Assembly (NCBI GenBank): GCA_965262665.1 | Contig: CBDHFR010000004.1 | Coordinates: 3,348,001-3,412,000 of the forward strand | Direction: 5' to 3' | Source: CBDBND01 sp965262665 | GTDB taxonomy: Bacteria > Pseudomonadota > Alphaproteobacteria > Rhodospirillales > Rhodospirillaceae | Length of the DNA stretch: 64,000 bases | Part shown: in pieces, positions 35,781 to 45,209 of the stretch | Layout of the letters: the number at the start of each line of letters is the position of its first letter | Numbering within the stretch: the first letter of the stretch is position 1 | Position numbers and translations under genes: made by a program | Notes under the pieces: model-generated | Seen by the model: only the letters and a program-made list of their open reading frames with translations | Told to the model about the DNA's origin: nothing | Database searches by the model: none

Positions 35781-36735
35781 TCGTCCCTTCCCTACAATGC
35801 GCAAGAAATGACCTGGCAGTCCGTTGAGGATGAAGTTGAGCGGGCATTGCCAGACCTGATTACTGTTGCTGATCAGGCTGCGAAACAATCACCGGCGGGC
35901 GGCAGCTTGCGTCTTAATCCCGAACTCGAAATCCCTAAAGCAGTCAGCGCTTTGGACATTCATCTCATGCCGGGATGTTTTCATACGGAATTTGCCGATA
36001 ACGATGGTTTCCGTTGGTGCAATTTATGCCCATGGCACAAAAGTGTTTTCGGGCGCTCTGAGAATGCCGCGCAATCCTGGAAAGGGCGGTGTTGCTGATT
36101 CCATCGGCCACTATCTCAAACTCAAATATCCCAATTTTGAGCCCAAAAGAATTCTCGATCTCGGCTGTACCATCGGCTCTAACCTGCTGCCTTATCACCG
36201 TGCGTTTCCCGATGCTGAGCTTTACGGAATAGACGTCGGTGCACCGGTATTGCGCTATGGACATGCCCGTGCGGAATCGCAAGGCATCCCCGTGCACTAT
36301 TCTCAGCAGAATGCGGAAGCAACAGATTTCGAAGACGGTTTTTTTGACCTCATCGTGTCAAGCTTCTTTTTCCATGAGATCGCGGTGCCGTCGACTAGGA
36401 AGATCCTCAAAGAAGTGAATCGCCTCTTGGCACCAGGCGGCGTGACCATCCATATGGAGCTGCCGCCCTCTTCAGAAGTCGATCCCCATTACAATTTCTT
36501 CCTTGATTGGGATGCCTATCACAACCACGAGCCCCATTACGCCGCGTTTCGCCAACAAGATCCCATCGCCATGTTGACTGAGGCCGAATTTACACCGGAA
36601 ACCTGCGGCATGGTGCGCATTCCTGACCGTGGCGGTATCAGCGACGATAAATTCGCCGCCTTTGCCCGCGGTGAAGCAGAGGCGCCGCAGCGCAAGAATT
36701 TTTCCAGCTATTACTTGTTCGGGGCGTCGAAGTAA
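35768..36735 (+). pseudogene. SAM-dependent methyltransferase paralog, 5'-truncated and frameshifted
   Basis: The sequence is a diverged copy of the intact gene at 39370-40620. It begins at YRTWSSLPYNAQEM, which corresponds to about residue 75 of that gene, and goes through IDLGCT-like motif I as RILDLGCTIGSNLLPY, then FFDLIVSSFFFHEIAV and GGVTIHMELPPSSEVD, to the end SSYYLFGASK. A frameshift near 36005 splits it: LDIHLMPGCFHTEF is in one frame and VGAIYAHGTKVFSGAL in the next. Without its front it is unlikely to work. Confidence 0.8.
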
Positions 36736-36861
36736 TACACTTTCATAAGTGAACTAATTACACGCTTACAGTCTCCAGCCAAATCCGAATTGGCTTAGCT
36801 ACTAATCCTCTTGGCGTGCGTCTAAATCAAAGGCAGATAGCCAAAGAATAGGGTAAGATTT

Positions 36862-37734
36862 TTGGCCAGAATTAAAACTCTGGTACCGAACAGACAGAAT
36901 GCCGCGGCAAATGCTGACAACACGCACTCCAAGCGAGAAAAAGACTTTATTGATAGATTAAAAATAGACCCAAGTTCAAAAGTCGAAGAGTATGCAAATT
37001 CCCTTCCAGTCGCTTATTTTTCCTATGAGAATCAGCAGATTCTTTATGGTGTTCCAAACCCGGCAGCGCTTTGGCGTGTCAATACATTTGAAACCAAAGA
37101 ACCAGAAACAGTAAAGTGGCTCAAATCATTCAAGCCAAACGACGTGTTTGTGGATATCGGGGCAAATATGGGACTTTACACCATGTTTGCAGCGGTATTC
37201 AGCAAGGCCCGCGTCTACGCATTTGAACCTGAAGCACAAAACTTTGCACTGCTAAATCGAAATATTGAATTCAACAATATCGTTGATCGCGTGACCGCTT
37301 GGTGTTGTGCACTAAGCAATAAAGTAAGTATCGACAGGCTCTATCTTTCAACGACTAAGGTTGCCTATTCCGGACATTCATTTGGTGCTGAGGTTGGCCC
37401 TACACTTGAGCCGCGACCGGCAGCCTATGTGCAAGGTAGCATCGCATATACGCTTGACGAATTGGTTGCATCAAAATCAATCCCAGTTCCCAATCATGTG
37501 AAAATTGACGTTGACGGTATCGAATATTTAGTGGTTCAAGGTGCGAATCAGACATTTGCAAATCAAGAGCTAAAGTCTGTTCTTATAGAGATTAGTCCTC
37601 ATCTCAAGGAACATGCGGCTCTTTTAGATGTTATGACGGATTTCGGCTTCGGTTTCGATCCTGCCCAGGTTGAACGGGCACAGCGTAAAGAAGGCCCGAC
37701 GAAGGATTATGCAGAGTATATTTTCAAGCGCTGA
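36862..37734 (+). CDS. FkbM-family methyltransferase
   Basis: The 290-residue product has the FkbM core: VFVDIGANMGLYTMFAAVF (SAM motif I), YAFEPEAQNFALLNRNI and, later, HVKIDVDGIEYLVVQGANQ. These enzymes methylate hydroxyl groups, often on sugars or polyketides. The likely start is TTG at 36862. The gene is AT-richer than its neighbours and overlaps the following oxygenase gene by 26 bases, which suggests a foreign two-gene unit. Confidence 0.85.
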   Translation: MARIKTLVPNRQNAAANADNTHSKREKDFIDRLKIDPSSKVEEYANSLPVAYFSYENQQILYGVPNPAALWRVNTFETKEPETVKWLKSFKPNDVFVDIGANMGLYTMFAAVFSKARVYAFEPEAQNFALLNRNIEFNNIVDRVTAWCCALSNKVSIDRLYLSTTKVAYSGHSFGAEVGPTLEPRPAAYVQGSIAYTLDELVASKSIPVPNHVKIDVDGIEYLVVQGANQTFANQELKSVLIEISPHLKEHAALLDVMTDFGFGFDPAQVERAQRKEGPTKDYAEYIFKR

Positions 37735-39262
37735 GAATTATGTGGCTGAAAAAATAGCCGCAACTGAAATATCAGCTGAACCATTCGCGCATTGCGTTAT
37801 CGACGACGTTTTTCCACCAGATTTACTATCTGCCATTCATAAGAACTGGCCGTCTGACGAGGAGCTTGTACCGCTTCCGGAAACTGGACGCTCAAAAGCA
37901 TATTCAGAGCGGTACGTTTTGTTGTTTGAAGACAAGTACTTTAACAAAATGAACAAAGTCAAAAGAGAATTCTGGATTCAAGCGGCGGTGCAGCTATGGG
38001 CAGTAGTGTCGTCAAAGCGTGCTACTAAAAAATTTCGAGATATACCTGGAATCATTGATTCGGCCTGAATTTAGTATTTTGCATTGACCTGATTCGGCTG
38101 CCGATTCATGCACCTCTCCAACGACACGAGCAGCGAACGACTTCACGGCGAAGATGCGCAAAAGGGCCTCCTTTCTGACCGCTGACGAACCCAAGGCACT
38201 CCTGAATGTCATGCGCAAGCGGAAGGTCGAAGCGCTGCAGGTACGGCGCGCGAATGCGCTGGTTGCCCTTGATGATGTCTTCGCCGCTGCGGTCCATCCC
38301 GAGTATCAGAGCCGGCCGGCGCATGGCTGGTTCATCCGTTCCGACAAGCCGGCGATCAAGGCCACGACAGGGCGCCAGCGGCTGAACCTGCACGGCGCAC
38401 TGGACCTTGAAACGATGAAGCTCACCCTGGTCGAGGGCGAGAAGATCAATGCCGAAACCTCTCTGCGGTTGTTCGAGAAGCTGGAACGGGCCTATCCGGA
38501 CACCCGGGTGATCCCGGGTGATCCCGGGTGATCCATGTCTGTCTCGACAATGCGCGCCATCACCATGCCAGGCTGTTGCGGCCGTTCCTGGAGCGGCCGG
38601 AGTGCCGCATCCGGCTGCATTTCCTGCCGCCGTATGCGCCACACCTCAATCCCATCGAGCGGTTATGGGGCGTCATGCACCGGCATGTGACGCACAACCG
38701 GTTTTATCCCGATTTCCGACAGTTCACCGAGGCCATCTTCGGGTTCTTCAACCAAACCCTGCCCCGGGAATGGGAAACAATCCGAGACACCGTTACCGAC
38801 AACTTTCGTGTCATCACACACGATCAGTACCGAGTAATTGGGTAGCAGGAGTATATTCTAATTGAACGAATTAAACATATTGAAGGTCCCATAGCTTTAT
38901 CGCGTGAAATGTTAGTGGTAAGTGATCGCGCTAACTACCGAATCAAACCACATACGGATTCACCCGCGAGGTTTATAAGTCTTTTGTATTACCTATCTCC
39001 TGACCTAAAATATCAACCTTACGGTATCGGACTTTACCAACCCAAAGACGAGGTAAAACTTACGGATCCTACCAGGCACTACCAATTTGACAGGTTTACT
39101 TTACACCATCTAGTGGAATACAGACCCAACCGCGTTCTTATCTTTCCCCGTACCGATAAGTCGTATCATGGAGTACAGGCTGTTGATGTGGGAAACTGCG
39201 ATCGCAGATTGCTAATCGTGAACATTCGCACCCCTGAAGGCGTCCTTGAGATTGACCAATGA
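37709..39262 (+). pseudogene. 2OG-Fe(II) oxygenase gene split by an IS630 remnant
   Basis: The first part (MQSIFSSAENYVAEKIAATE, FAHCVIDDVFPPDLLSAIHK) runs to about 38060. The second part resumes near 38860 (ILIERIKHIEGPIALSREML) and has the metal-binding HTD in NYRIKPHTDSPARF, a distal histidine in KSYHGVQAVD and an arginine in CDRRLLIVNIR. Together they form a complete oxygenase of the type often found beside FkbM methyltransferases. The IS material between them prevents expression as one protein. Confidence 0.75.
38061..38858 (+). mobile_element. IS630-family remnant inside the oxygenase gene
   Basis: The borders are approximate because no clear inverted repeat was found. The transposase has an internal deletion: FLTADEPKALLNVMRKRK leads straight to VEALQVRRAN and the core. 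The first catalytic Asp is Ala (VFAAAVHPEY for ADAVHPEY). At 38506-38533 a 10-base unit, GGGTGATCCC, is present almost three times and shifts the frame between YPDTRVI and HVCLDNARHHHA. The end, LPPYAPHLNPIERLWGVMH, is normal. Confidence 0.75.
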
Positions 39263-39369
39263 ACGACAAATTTCTTTCTTACCTTTTTTCAATTTGACTG
39301 TGTAATGTTATTGTTCCGGACGGTAAGTATTCGTCTTTATATGAAAGTTAGCCATCAAGGAGACTTTCC

Positions 39370-40620
39370 GTGAACGCAATACGCGATATCGATGCACTTG
39401 TGGATCCAACACACGATGAACTTGCACGCCAAGGCTATGTCTCACGGCTGCGGAAATATGTATTAAATGACATGCAGGACAACATGCGCCAAGCCTATGA
39501 CACGTCTGTCAAGCCGGCCTTTGTTGAGACCCAAGGACGAGAACCCGAAAACGGAGAAGAAGTGCGCGAGGCTATTGAAGGCAATTTGGCTTATCGCATG
39601 TGGAGCAGTGTTCGGTATAACGCCCAGGAAATGGTTTGGGAGTCTGTGCGCGAAGAAGTACAACGCCAATTGCCCGACATGATTTCCATTGCCGATCAGG
39701 CCAGCCATTCAAATTCTCATGGTGGCAGTCTAACTCTCGATCTTGATGTCAAGATACCCGAGTACGTCGATACCTTGGATGTGCACCTCATGCCCGGGTG
39801 CTGGCAAGAAGAGCATACGAACGGCGATGTCGCCCAGGGCGCCGTTTATGCCCATGGCGGATCGGTTTTCCGCGGCTCTTTGATCAAGCTCAACAAACGC
39901 AATGGCGTAGCCGCTTCGGTCAGCCAGTGGTTGTCATATCGCTATCCTGATTTTAAGCCGGAAAAGATTCTGGAAACTGGCTGCACCATCGGCAACAACC
40001 TGTTTCCATACAAAGACATTTATCCCGACGCAGGGTTATACGGCATCGACGTAGCCGCACCTTGTTTGCGCTACGCTCATGCTCGTGCAGCTGCGCGTGA
40101 TATCCCAGCACATTTCTCCCAGGAAAACGCCGAGCGCCTCTCCTTCGCGGACAACACGTTTGATCTGGTGGTCTCCAGTTTCTTTTACCATGAGATTGCC
40201 GTTGCGGCGACCAAACGCATGCTGGCCGAGTGCCGTCGCGTACTCAAACCAGGTGGCATGATGATCCATATGGAGTTGCCGGCCGCTTCTCAGGTCGATG
40301 CCTACTACAATTTTGTTCTCGATTGGGACACGGAACACAATAATGAACTCCACTACCGTGATTTTCGCTCTCAAGATTTCTACGCGCTGATGACTGGAGC
40401 CGGTTTTGCCAAAAAAGATTGTTTCATGGTGACGATCCCCGAAGTCAGTGCCGTCAGTGATGACCACTTCCGACAAGTGGCCGTTGGTGAGATCGAGCCT
40501 CCAAAACACGGCAATTACTCGTCTTGGTGCTTGTTTGGAGCAACCAAAACGGGATTAACCGGCCACACCCAAAAAAATTCTCCCTTTGAGCTTAACGATA
40601 GACTTGTTCGCAACCCTTGA
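39370..40620 (+). CDS. SAM-dependent methyltransferase with N-terminal extension
   Basis: The 416-residue protein has about 190 N-terminal residues of unknown kind (WSSVRYNAQEMVWESVREEV, LDVHLMPGCW, GAVYAHGGSVFRGSL) and a class I methyltransferase domain with motif I ILETGCTIGNNLFPYK, LYGIDVAAPCLRYAHAR, LSFADNTFDLVVSSFF and LKPGGMMIHMELP. The start is GTG at 39370 with AAGGAG upstream. TTGACT near 39295 could be a -35 box. A broken paralog lies at 35768-36735. The substrate is unknown. Confidence 0.85.
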   Translation: MNAIRDIDALVDPTHDELARQGYVSRLRKYVLNDMQDNMRQAYDTSVKPAFVETQGREPENGEEVREAIEGNLAYRMWSSVRYNAQEMVWESVREEVQRQLPDMISIADQASHSNSHGGSLTLDLDVKIPEYVDTLDVHLMPGCWQEEHTNGDVAQGAVYAHGGSVFRGSLIKLNKRNGVAASVSQWLSYRYPDFKPEKILETGCTIGNNLFPYKDIYPDAGLYGIDVAAPCLRYAHARAAARDIPAHFSQENAERLSFADNTFDLVVSSFFYHEIAVAATKRMLAECRRVLKPGGMMIHMELPAASQVDAYYNFVLDWDTEHNNELHYRDFRSQDFYALMTGAGFAKKDCFMVTIPEVSAVSDDHFRQVAVGEIEPPKHGNYSSWCLFGATKTGLTGHTQKNSPFELNDRLVRNP

Positions 40621-40661
40621 TCAGGTCTAGCGTTTCATTAAAGACACAAAAGGGGCGTACC

Positions 40662-40671
40662 ATGACCAAAT
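40662..40671 (+). pseudogene. Start codon and first codons of a gene cut by IS3
   Basis: AGGGGCG followed five bases later by ATGACCAAAT looks like a ribosome site and gene start that is interrupted after three codons by the IS3 end at 40672. It may be the start of the beta-propeller gene resumed at 41904, or of another, deleted gene. Confidence 0.35.
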
Positions 40672-40709
40672 TGGACCTGCACCGCAAAAGTGGAGAGTTA
40701 CCTTCTCAC

Positions 40710-41567
40710 CTAAGCCGCCATACTTTCGCACTTCACCGGACTGATGCTGCCCAGATATGAATGGCGACGACGCGGATTATAAAATCCATTGATATAATGG
40801 AACAGGGCGTTTTGTGCCTGTTCCCTGGTTTCATAGTGTTCCCTCCATATTAATTCTGCTTTCAATGATTTGAAGAACGTTTCTACAGTCGCATTGCCAT
40901 AGCAATTCCCTTTGCCAGACATCGAAGAGAGAAAGCCGTGGTCTTTGAGAAGTTTCCGGTAATCGTTGGAGCAATACTGCGAGCCACGATCAGAATGATG
41001 AATGACCCCTGGTGGCGGTTGTCGCAATGCAATGGCCCTTTTCAGAGCCTTGATCGGCAAATCCCGTTTGAGCCTGTCGCTGACGGCCCAGCCAATGACA
41101 CGGCGTGAATACAAATCGATGATCACCGCAAGATACAGCCAGCCCGCTGCCGTCCAGAGATAGCTGATATCACCGGCCCATTTCTGGTTTGGTCCCGTGG
41201 CCTGAAAATCTCCATCCAGAAGGTTGGGAGCTATGTTGTGGTTGTGATTACTGTTTGTCGTGCGTTTGAATTTATGAGTTCTGACGATGCGAATATCGTT
41301 CTCCCGCATCAACCGCCCGACCCGGCGTTCACCAATGACGCTGCCTTGATCCCTGAGTTCATCAGTCATTCGCTGGCGACCATAGGCCCGATAATTACGG
41401 GCATGTTCGGCACGAATATGGGCCAAATAGACCCTGTCGTCGCGTTGGCGCTGACTGGCAGGGCGAGACACCCAAGCGTAGTAGCCGCTTTCACTGACCC
41501 TCAGGACTTTGCACATCCTGCAGATTGAAAAATTGGCCTTCTCCTTTGCGATGAAATAAAACCTCAT
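40710..41567 (-). CDS. IS3-family transposase OrfB
   Basis: The 285-residue DDE transposase has an intact triad: WAGDISYLW, HHSDRGSQY and NATVETFFKS. It keeps consensus-like SYLW and IIDLYS where copy 1 has changed, so this is the better candidate for an active enzyme. It overlaps orfA by four bases. Confidence 0.95.
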   Translation of the reverse strand: MRFYFIAKEKANFSICRMCKVLRVSESGYYAWVSRPASQRQRDDRVYLAHIRAEHARNYRAYGRQRMTDELRDQGSVIGERRVGRLMRENDIRIVRTHKFKRTTNSNHNHNIAPNLLDGDFQATGPNQKWAGDISYLWTAAGWLYLAVIIDLYSRRVIGWAVSDRLKRDLPIKALKRAIALRQPPPGVIHHSDRGSQYCSNDYRKLLKDHGFLSSMSGKGNCYGNATVETFFKSLKAELIWREHYETREQAQNALFHYINGFYNPRRRHSYLGSISPVKCESMAA

Positions 41568-41839
41568 CGGCTTTGGCTGGCGAAGAAGGCCGTCGCTTTT
41601 TTTAAAATGTCCCGCTCCTCACGCAATGTCCTGTTCTCCTTGCAAAGGCGAGCCAATTCCTTGTCTTTATCATTATGAGGGCCGGACAGCAGCTCAGTGT
41701 GCTTATGACTGGTAATCCACTTGCCTAATGTAGACAGGCCAATGCCAAGATCGGCGGCAACTTGCTTGTGTGATAGCCCGCTCGTCAATGCAATCCGAAC
41801 GGCTTCAGAACGAAATTCCTCAGTTCTTCCGATACCCAT
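41564..41839 (-). CDS. IS3-family transposase OrfA
   Basis: The 91-residue HTH protein is identical to the one encoded by copy 1. It precedes orfB with a four-base overlap, the usual site for programmed frameshifting. Confidence 0.95.
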   Translation of the reverse strand: MGIGRTEEFRSEAVRIALTSGLSHKQVAADLGIGLSTLGKWITSHKHTELLSGPHNDKDKELARLCKENRTLREERDILKKATAFFASQSR

Positions 41840-41903
41840 ATGGGCCTCCTGTTGAGTTTAAACTTTAACAGAAGGCACTCTCCATCTTACCGGTACCAGT
41901 CCA

Positions 41904-43358
41904 CTCTACACCGCCGCCATCGCGGCGCAGACCTTAAGCCGCGCTGACCCGAAAACCGGTGCTGTAGAAACCCTGGTTGGCGCGCCCGATGGGGAATCCG
42001 ATGACGTCGATCTCGGCCCAGACGGCTCCCTGGTGTGGACTGCCATGGTGGCAGGAGAACTCCGCATAAAACGTCCGGGTGGGCCGGTGGAAGTGCTCGC
42101 CGCCGGTCTACCGGGGCTCAATCCCGTCGCCTTCAGTCCCGATGGCCGGTTGTTTGCCGTGACCATGGGAGATCCGAGCCGCCTCTGGGAATTCTATCTC
42201 GATGGAAAGCGAGAACCCCGACTGGTGTCCGACAGGATCAAGATACTCAACAGCTTCGACTTTTCGTCTGACGGCACCCTTTATGGGCCGTATTGGCGCA
42301 GCGGCGAACTGGTGCAAATCAATGTCGATACGGGTGAGACGACTATCCTTGCAAGGAACTTGGGGTCGCCAACCGCGGTTGAGTTGGACTCGCGCGGCCG
42401 TCTGATATCCGTGGATTACAGAACTGGCGAAATCAAGCGCACCAATCCGGTCACCGGTGAGTCCACAGTCCTTGCCTAAATTGAGTCGCCTTTGGACAAC
42501 CTTGCAGTCGGCCCCGACGACACCATCTATATTTCCGAGTCCGCCAGAAGCGGTATGTCGGCATTTCGACCCGACGGCACCCCTTTACACCAAGTCACCG
42601 GTGGAGAATTTTCAACACCGGGTGGCCTTGATGTGGTGATGATCAACGGTGAGGAATCTCTCGTGGTCGCGGACTCAACAGGTTACCGGTTTGTTGATCC
42701 AAAAACAGGGGCGGTGACGCGATTGCCGTATGAACTTGGCGTTGGCACGTCCATCAATGTCGCCGCATCGGATGATTTTCTCATCCTCACCGATGGGTGT
42801 TCCGGTCGGGTGCAGATGATTGATCCGATCACACGTGAAGTGTTTTACCAGAGCACAGACTTCGATACGCCATACGGTGCAGATATTCTGCCCAATGACG
42901 ATGTTTTGATCGTGGAATACGGCACGGGTGCTTTGCTGCGCTGGACCGGAACCGAATCCCACGTCATCGCCGAGGGATTGAGAACGCCGGTGGGCCTCAC
43001 CATTGAATCAGGTTCAACTGTGTTGGTGACGGAAAACGACCCCGGAACAGTGATCCGCATTGATCTAACGGACGCCGCAATATCAAGAGTGTTCCAAGGT
43101 CTGAACCGGCCCGAGGGAATAGCGTTCATGGTTGACGGCCGGTTAGCTATCGCCGAAGTCGGTGCAGGACGTGTCGTTGCATTGGATATGGATGAAGGCA
43201 ATTTGACCATCCTCGCAGACGGCCTGCAGTTTGGCGTTGCTGCGGTCCGGGCGCCACCAACAGTCGGATTTCCGACGGGCATCGCAGTCAGCCGCGATGG
43301 AACTCTTTATGTGAGTGAAGATGGGCGCAACGCCATTGTCAAAATCAAGATGAATTAA
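41904..43358 (+). pseudogene. SMP-30/NHL-like beta-propeller protein, 5' end lost and in-frame stop
   Basis: The frame opens at the IS3 edge (LYTAAIAAQTLSRADPKTGA) and encodes repeated propeller blades (VAFSPDGRLFAVTMG, AVGPDDTIYISESA, GVAVSRDGTLYVSED-like end). A TAA at 42477-42479 interrupts it in frame: codons on both sides continue the same fold (TGESTVLA, stop, IESPLDNLAVGPDD). With the stop ignored about 485 residues remain. Related proteins are gluconolactonases and strictosidine-synthase-like enzymes; function is not known. Confidence 0.75.
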
Positions 43359-43394
43359 ACCAACTCAGACAAAACCAAGCCGATCCACGCAACG

Positions 43395-43751
43395 TCAATG
43401 CGAGACCAATCTGATTGGCGTATCAAACACCCGCAACGCGTCGTGTAGGGAATGACTTTGGGTTATGAGGCGATGGCGTGCCGTCACCACATACTGGCCT
43501 TTCTTGGCCTGTGCGCTACGGGCTTTACCTTCCGTCGCCAATTTGGTCACGGTGAAAAGCGGCTCTTCGCAGCTGCTTCGATAAATACAAAACCGGGCAT
43601 ATCCAGGACTGTGGCCAATAGAATAATCCCGCCAGTCCCCTTTAATGACACGGGTCGAATACACACCAAGCAATTGATTGAGTTCGGAACGGGTGAAATG
43701 GAGGGCCGACGCTTTTCGCCGGTATTCGGAAAGACGCACCACTTGACTCAT
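43395..43751 (-). CDS. DUF2794 family protein
   Basis: This 118-residue protein matches the small alphaproteobacterial DUF2794 family: FTRSELNQLLGVYSTRVIKG, WRDYSIGH, FCIYRSSCEEPLFTVTK. Function is not known. The start at 43751 (MSQVVRLSEYR) fits family members better than the upstream ATG at 43763. Confidence 0.8.
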   Translation of the reverse strand: MSQVVRLSEYRRKASALHFTRSELNQLLGVYSTRVIKGDWRDYSIGHSPGYARFCIYRSSCEEPLFTVTKLATEGKARSAQAKKGQYVVTARHRLITQSHSLHDALRVFDTPIRLVSH

Positions 43752-44058
43752 AGGCCGCAACATCCCCCTCGATTTTTGGCCGATACCTGTATCTTTTCAT
43801 TGATTTTCAACACCGGCAAGGGTCGTCAGCACGGGGAGGTCAGGCTCCGATGGGCTAAATCTGCAGTTGAAAAAGGGAGGTCTAGAAACCTGTGGAACCC
43901 TGTGGGCGGTTCTTTCGGTCCGGGTCGGGGCGGTCGAAGCAATTCACCTGGCCGAGCGTTTCGTAACAATACCGGCTGACTTGGCCGACCGGCGCATCAT
44001 TGTCCGAACAAATCCAGCCACCAACTGTGCTGTCTGCCGCGTAACAGTTATAGCCTAA

Positions 44059-44965
44059 GAGTCGGTTTCGAAAGTCATGCGGCTCGGGCCAATCTGCGGA
44101 CGAGGAGCATGACGGAGGCGGCGTAGAGGAAGGCGCGGGCCGAGGCGATGGTGGCCTCGAAGTCCTTTGCCAGTCGCCGGTTGCGGTTGATCCAGGCGAA
44201 GAAGCACTCCACGACCCAGCGGCGCGGTTGGACGGCGAAGCCGACCTGATCGGGGCTTTTGCGCACGATCTCGACGGCGATCATGGTGGCCGTGGCGACC
44301 TTCTCGCCGGCGTAGCCGCTGTCGGCAAAGACCTTCTCGATGAACGGAAACGAGCCGCGTGAGGCGCACAGCAGCGGCCCGCCACCATCGCGGTCCTGGA
44401 TACTCGCCGGATGCGCCTCGAGCACGAGGCCGCGCCCGTCGGTGTCGACCAGCGCGTGGCGCTTGCGCCCCTTGATCTTCTTGCCCGCATCGTAGCCGCG
44501 GGGGCCACCAGCCTCGGTCGTCTTGACGCTCTGGCTGTCGATAATCGCGCCGCTCGGGCTGGCCTCGCGTCCGACCCGCTCGCGATCGGCCATGACCAGA
44601 AAGTGGTTGATCTTCTCAAGGAGGCCGTCGTCGCGGAACTTAGCGAACCAGCGATAGATCGTGCCCCACGGTGGTAAATCGCTTGGCAGCAAGCGCCAAG
44701 GGCAGCCAGCCCGCATCACGTAGAAAATGCCGTTGACGATCTCTCGCATCGGCCATGACCGGGGCCGTCCCGTGCCATGAGCCGGAGGCAAATGAGGCTC
44801 GATCACAACCCACTCCGCAGCGGTCAAATCAGTCTGATAACGCAGCGCCTTGCGGCTATGCTGCTCTCGGGTGGTCGGCGTCCACATGGCGGCTCCAGAT
44901 CGGTTTCAGCAACCTTCCTGGAATCACATCGACACCGGCCACTCAACCCCTTTCGAAACGGCCTC
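44059..44965 (-). mobile_element. IS5-family insertion sequence
   Basis: The 907-base element has 18-base imperfect inverted repeats (GAGTCGGTTTCGAAAGTC and GAGGCCGTTTCGAAAGGG) and is flanked by TAA on both sides, the target repeat. It splits a small lipoprotein gene. This is the only element in the window for which a clean target duplication was found and confirmed by the restored frame. Confidence 0.9.
44075..44887 (-). CDS. IS5-family transposase
   Basis: The 270-residue DDE transposase has an N-terminal DUF4096-like domain (TAAEWVVIEPHLPPAHGTGR, CPWRLLPSDLPPWGTIYRWF) and an intact triad in AIIDSQSVKT, KVFADSGYAG and WVVECFFAWINR. It is a single intact frame. GC is higher than that of its host region. 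Confidence 0.93.
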   Translation of the reverse strand: MWTPTTREQHSRKALRYQTDLTAAEWVVIEPHLPPAHGTGRPRSWPMREIVNGIFYVMRAGCPWRLLPSDLPPWGTIYRWFAKFRDDGLLEKINHFLVMADRERVGREASPSGAIIDSQSVKTTEAGGPRGYDAGKKIKGRKRHALVDTDGRGLVLEAHPASIQDRDGGGPLLCASRGSFPFIEKVFADSGYAGEKVATATMIAVEIVRKSPDQVGFAVQPRRWVVECFFAWINRNRRLAKDFEATIASARAFLYAASVMLLVRRLARAA

Positions 44966-45209
44966 TAAGGCTTGATCCAAGAACCGGTCGCTGTTGGCGC
45001 TACACCCGGTACAGACGGCCAAGGTCATACAAGTTAGAGCGATCCGGATCATGGGGCTTCTCCACTGGGCTTGAGTCGAGGCGGCGCTATCCATGGTCAT
45101 CCTGGCGTGGACCCCTTAACAAAATCTGAATCGGCTCGGGTTGCAAGGGGTCCTGTGCTAAACTCGAGCGGATTCATCTGTAGTGAAAAGAGGGTGTATA
45201 CTCACTGTC

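Larger units (their letters stand above)
40672..41903 (-). mobile_element. IS3-family insertion sequence, copy 2 (inverted)
   Basis: This element has the same 1232-base length and near-identical sequence as copy 1 at 24592-25823, but lies in the opposite direction. No target repeat is seen (AAT on the left, CTC on the right). It removes the 5' end of the beta-propeller gene to its right. Confidence 0.93.
43882..45052 (-). pseudogene. Small lipoprotein gene interrupted by IS5
   Basis: From the ATG at 45052 the minus strand encodes MIRIALTCMTLAVCTGCSAN, a signal peptide with a lipobox-like VCTGC, up to LDQAL at the IS5 border. On the other side of the element (from 44055 down) it continues GYNCYAADSTVGGWICS, later RYCYETLGQVNCFDRPDPDR, to the stop at 43882. 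Removing the IS5 element and one copy of TAA restores one frame of 86 residues. The cysteine-rich tail resembles small conserved lipoproteins of Alphaproteobacteria. Confidence 0.8.

Noticed and set aside
35454..36098. Plus-strand frame starting inside ftsY and running into the methyltransferase pseudogene
   Set aside because: Only the part after about 35768 is methyltransferase; the front has no homology and is an accidental fusion across a deletion joint.
43867..44058. Plus-strand frame ending just before IS5
   Set aside because: The minus strand carries a better explanation: the second half of an interrupted lipoprotein that restores exactly on removal of IS5.
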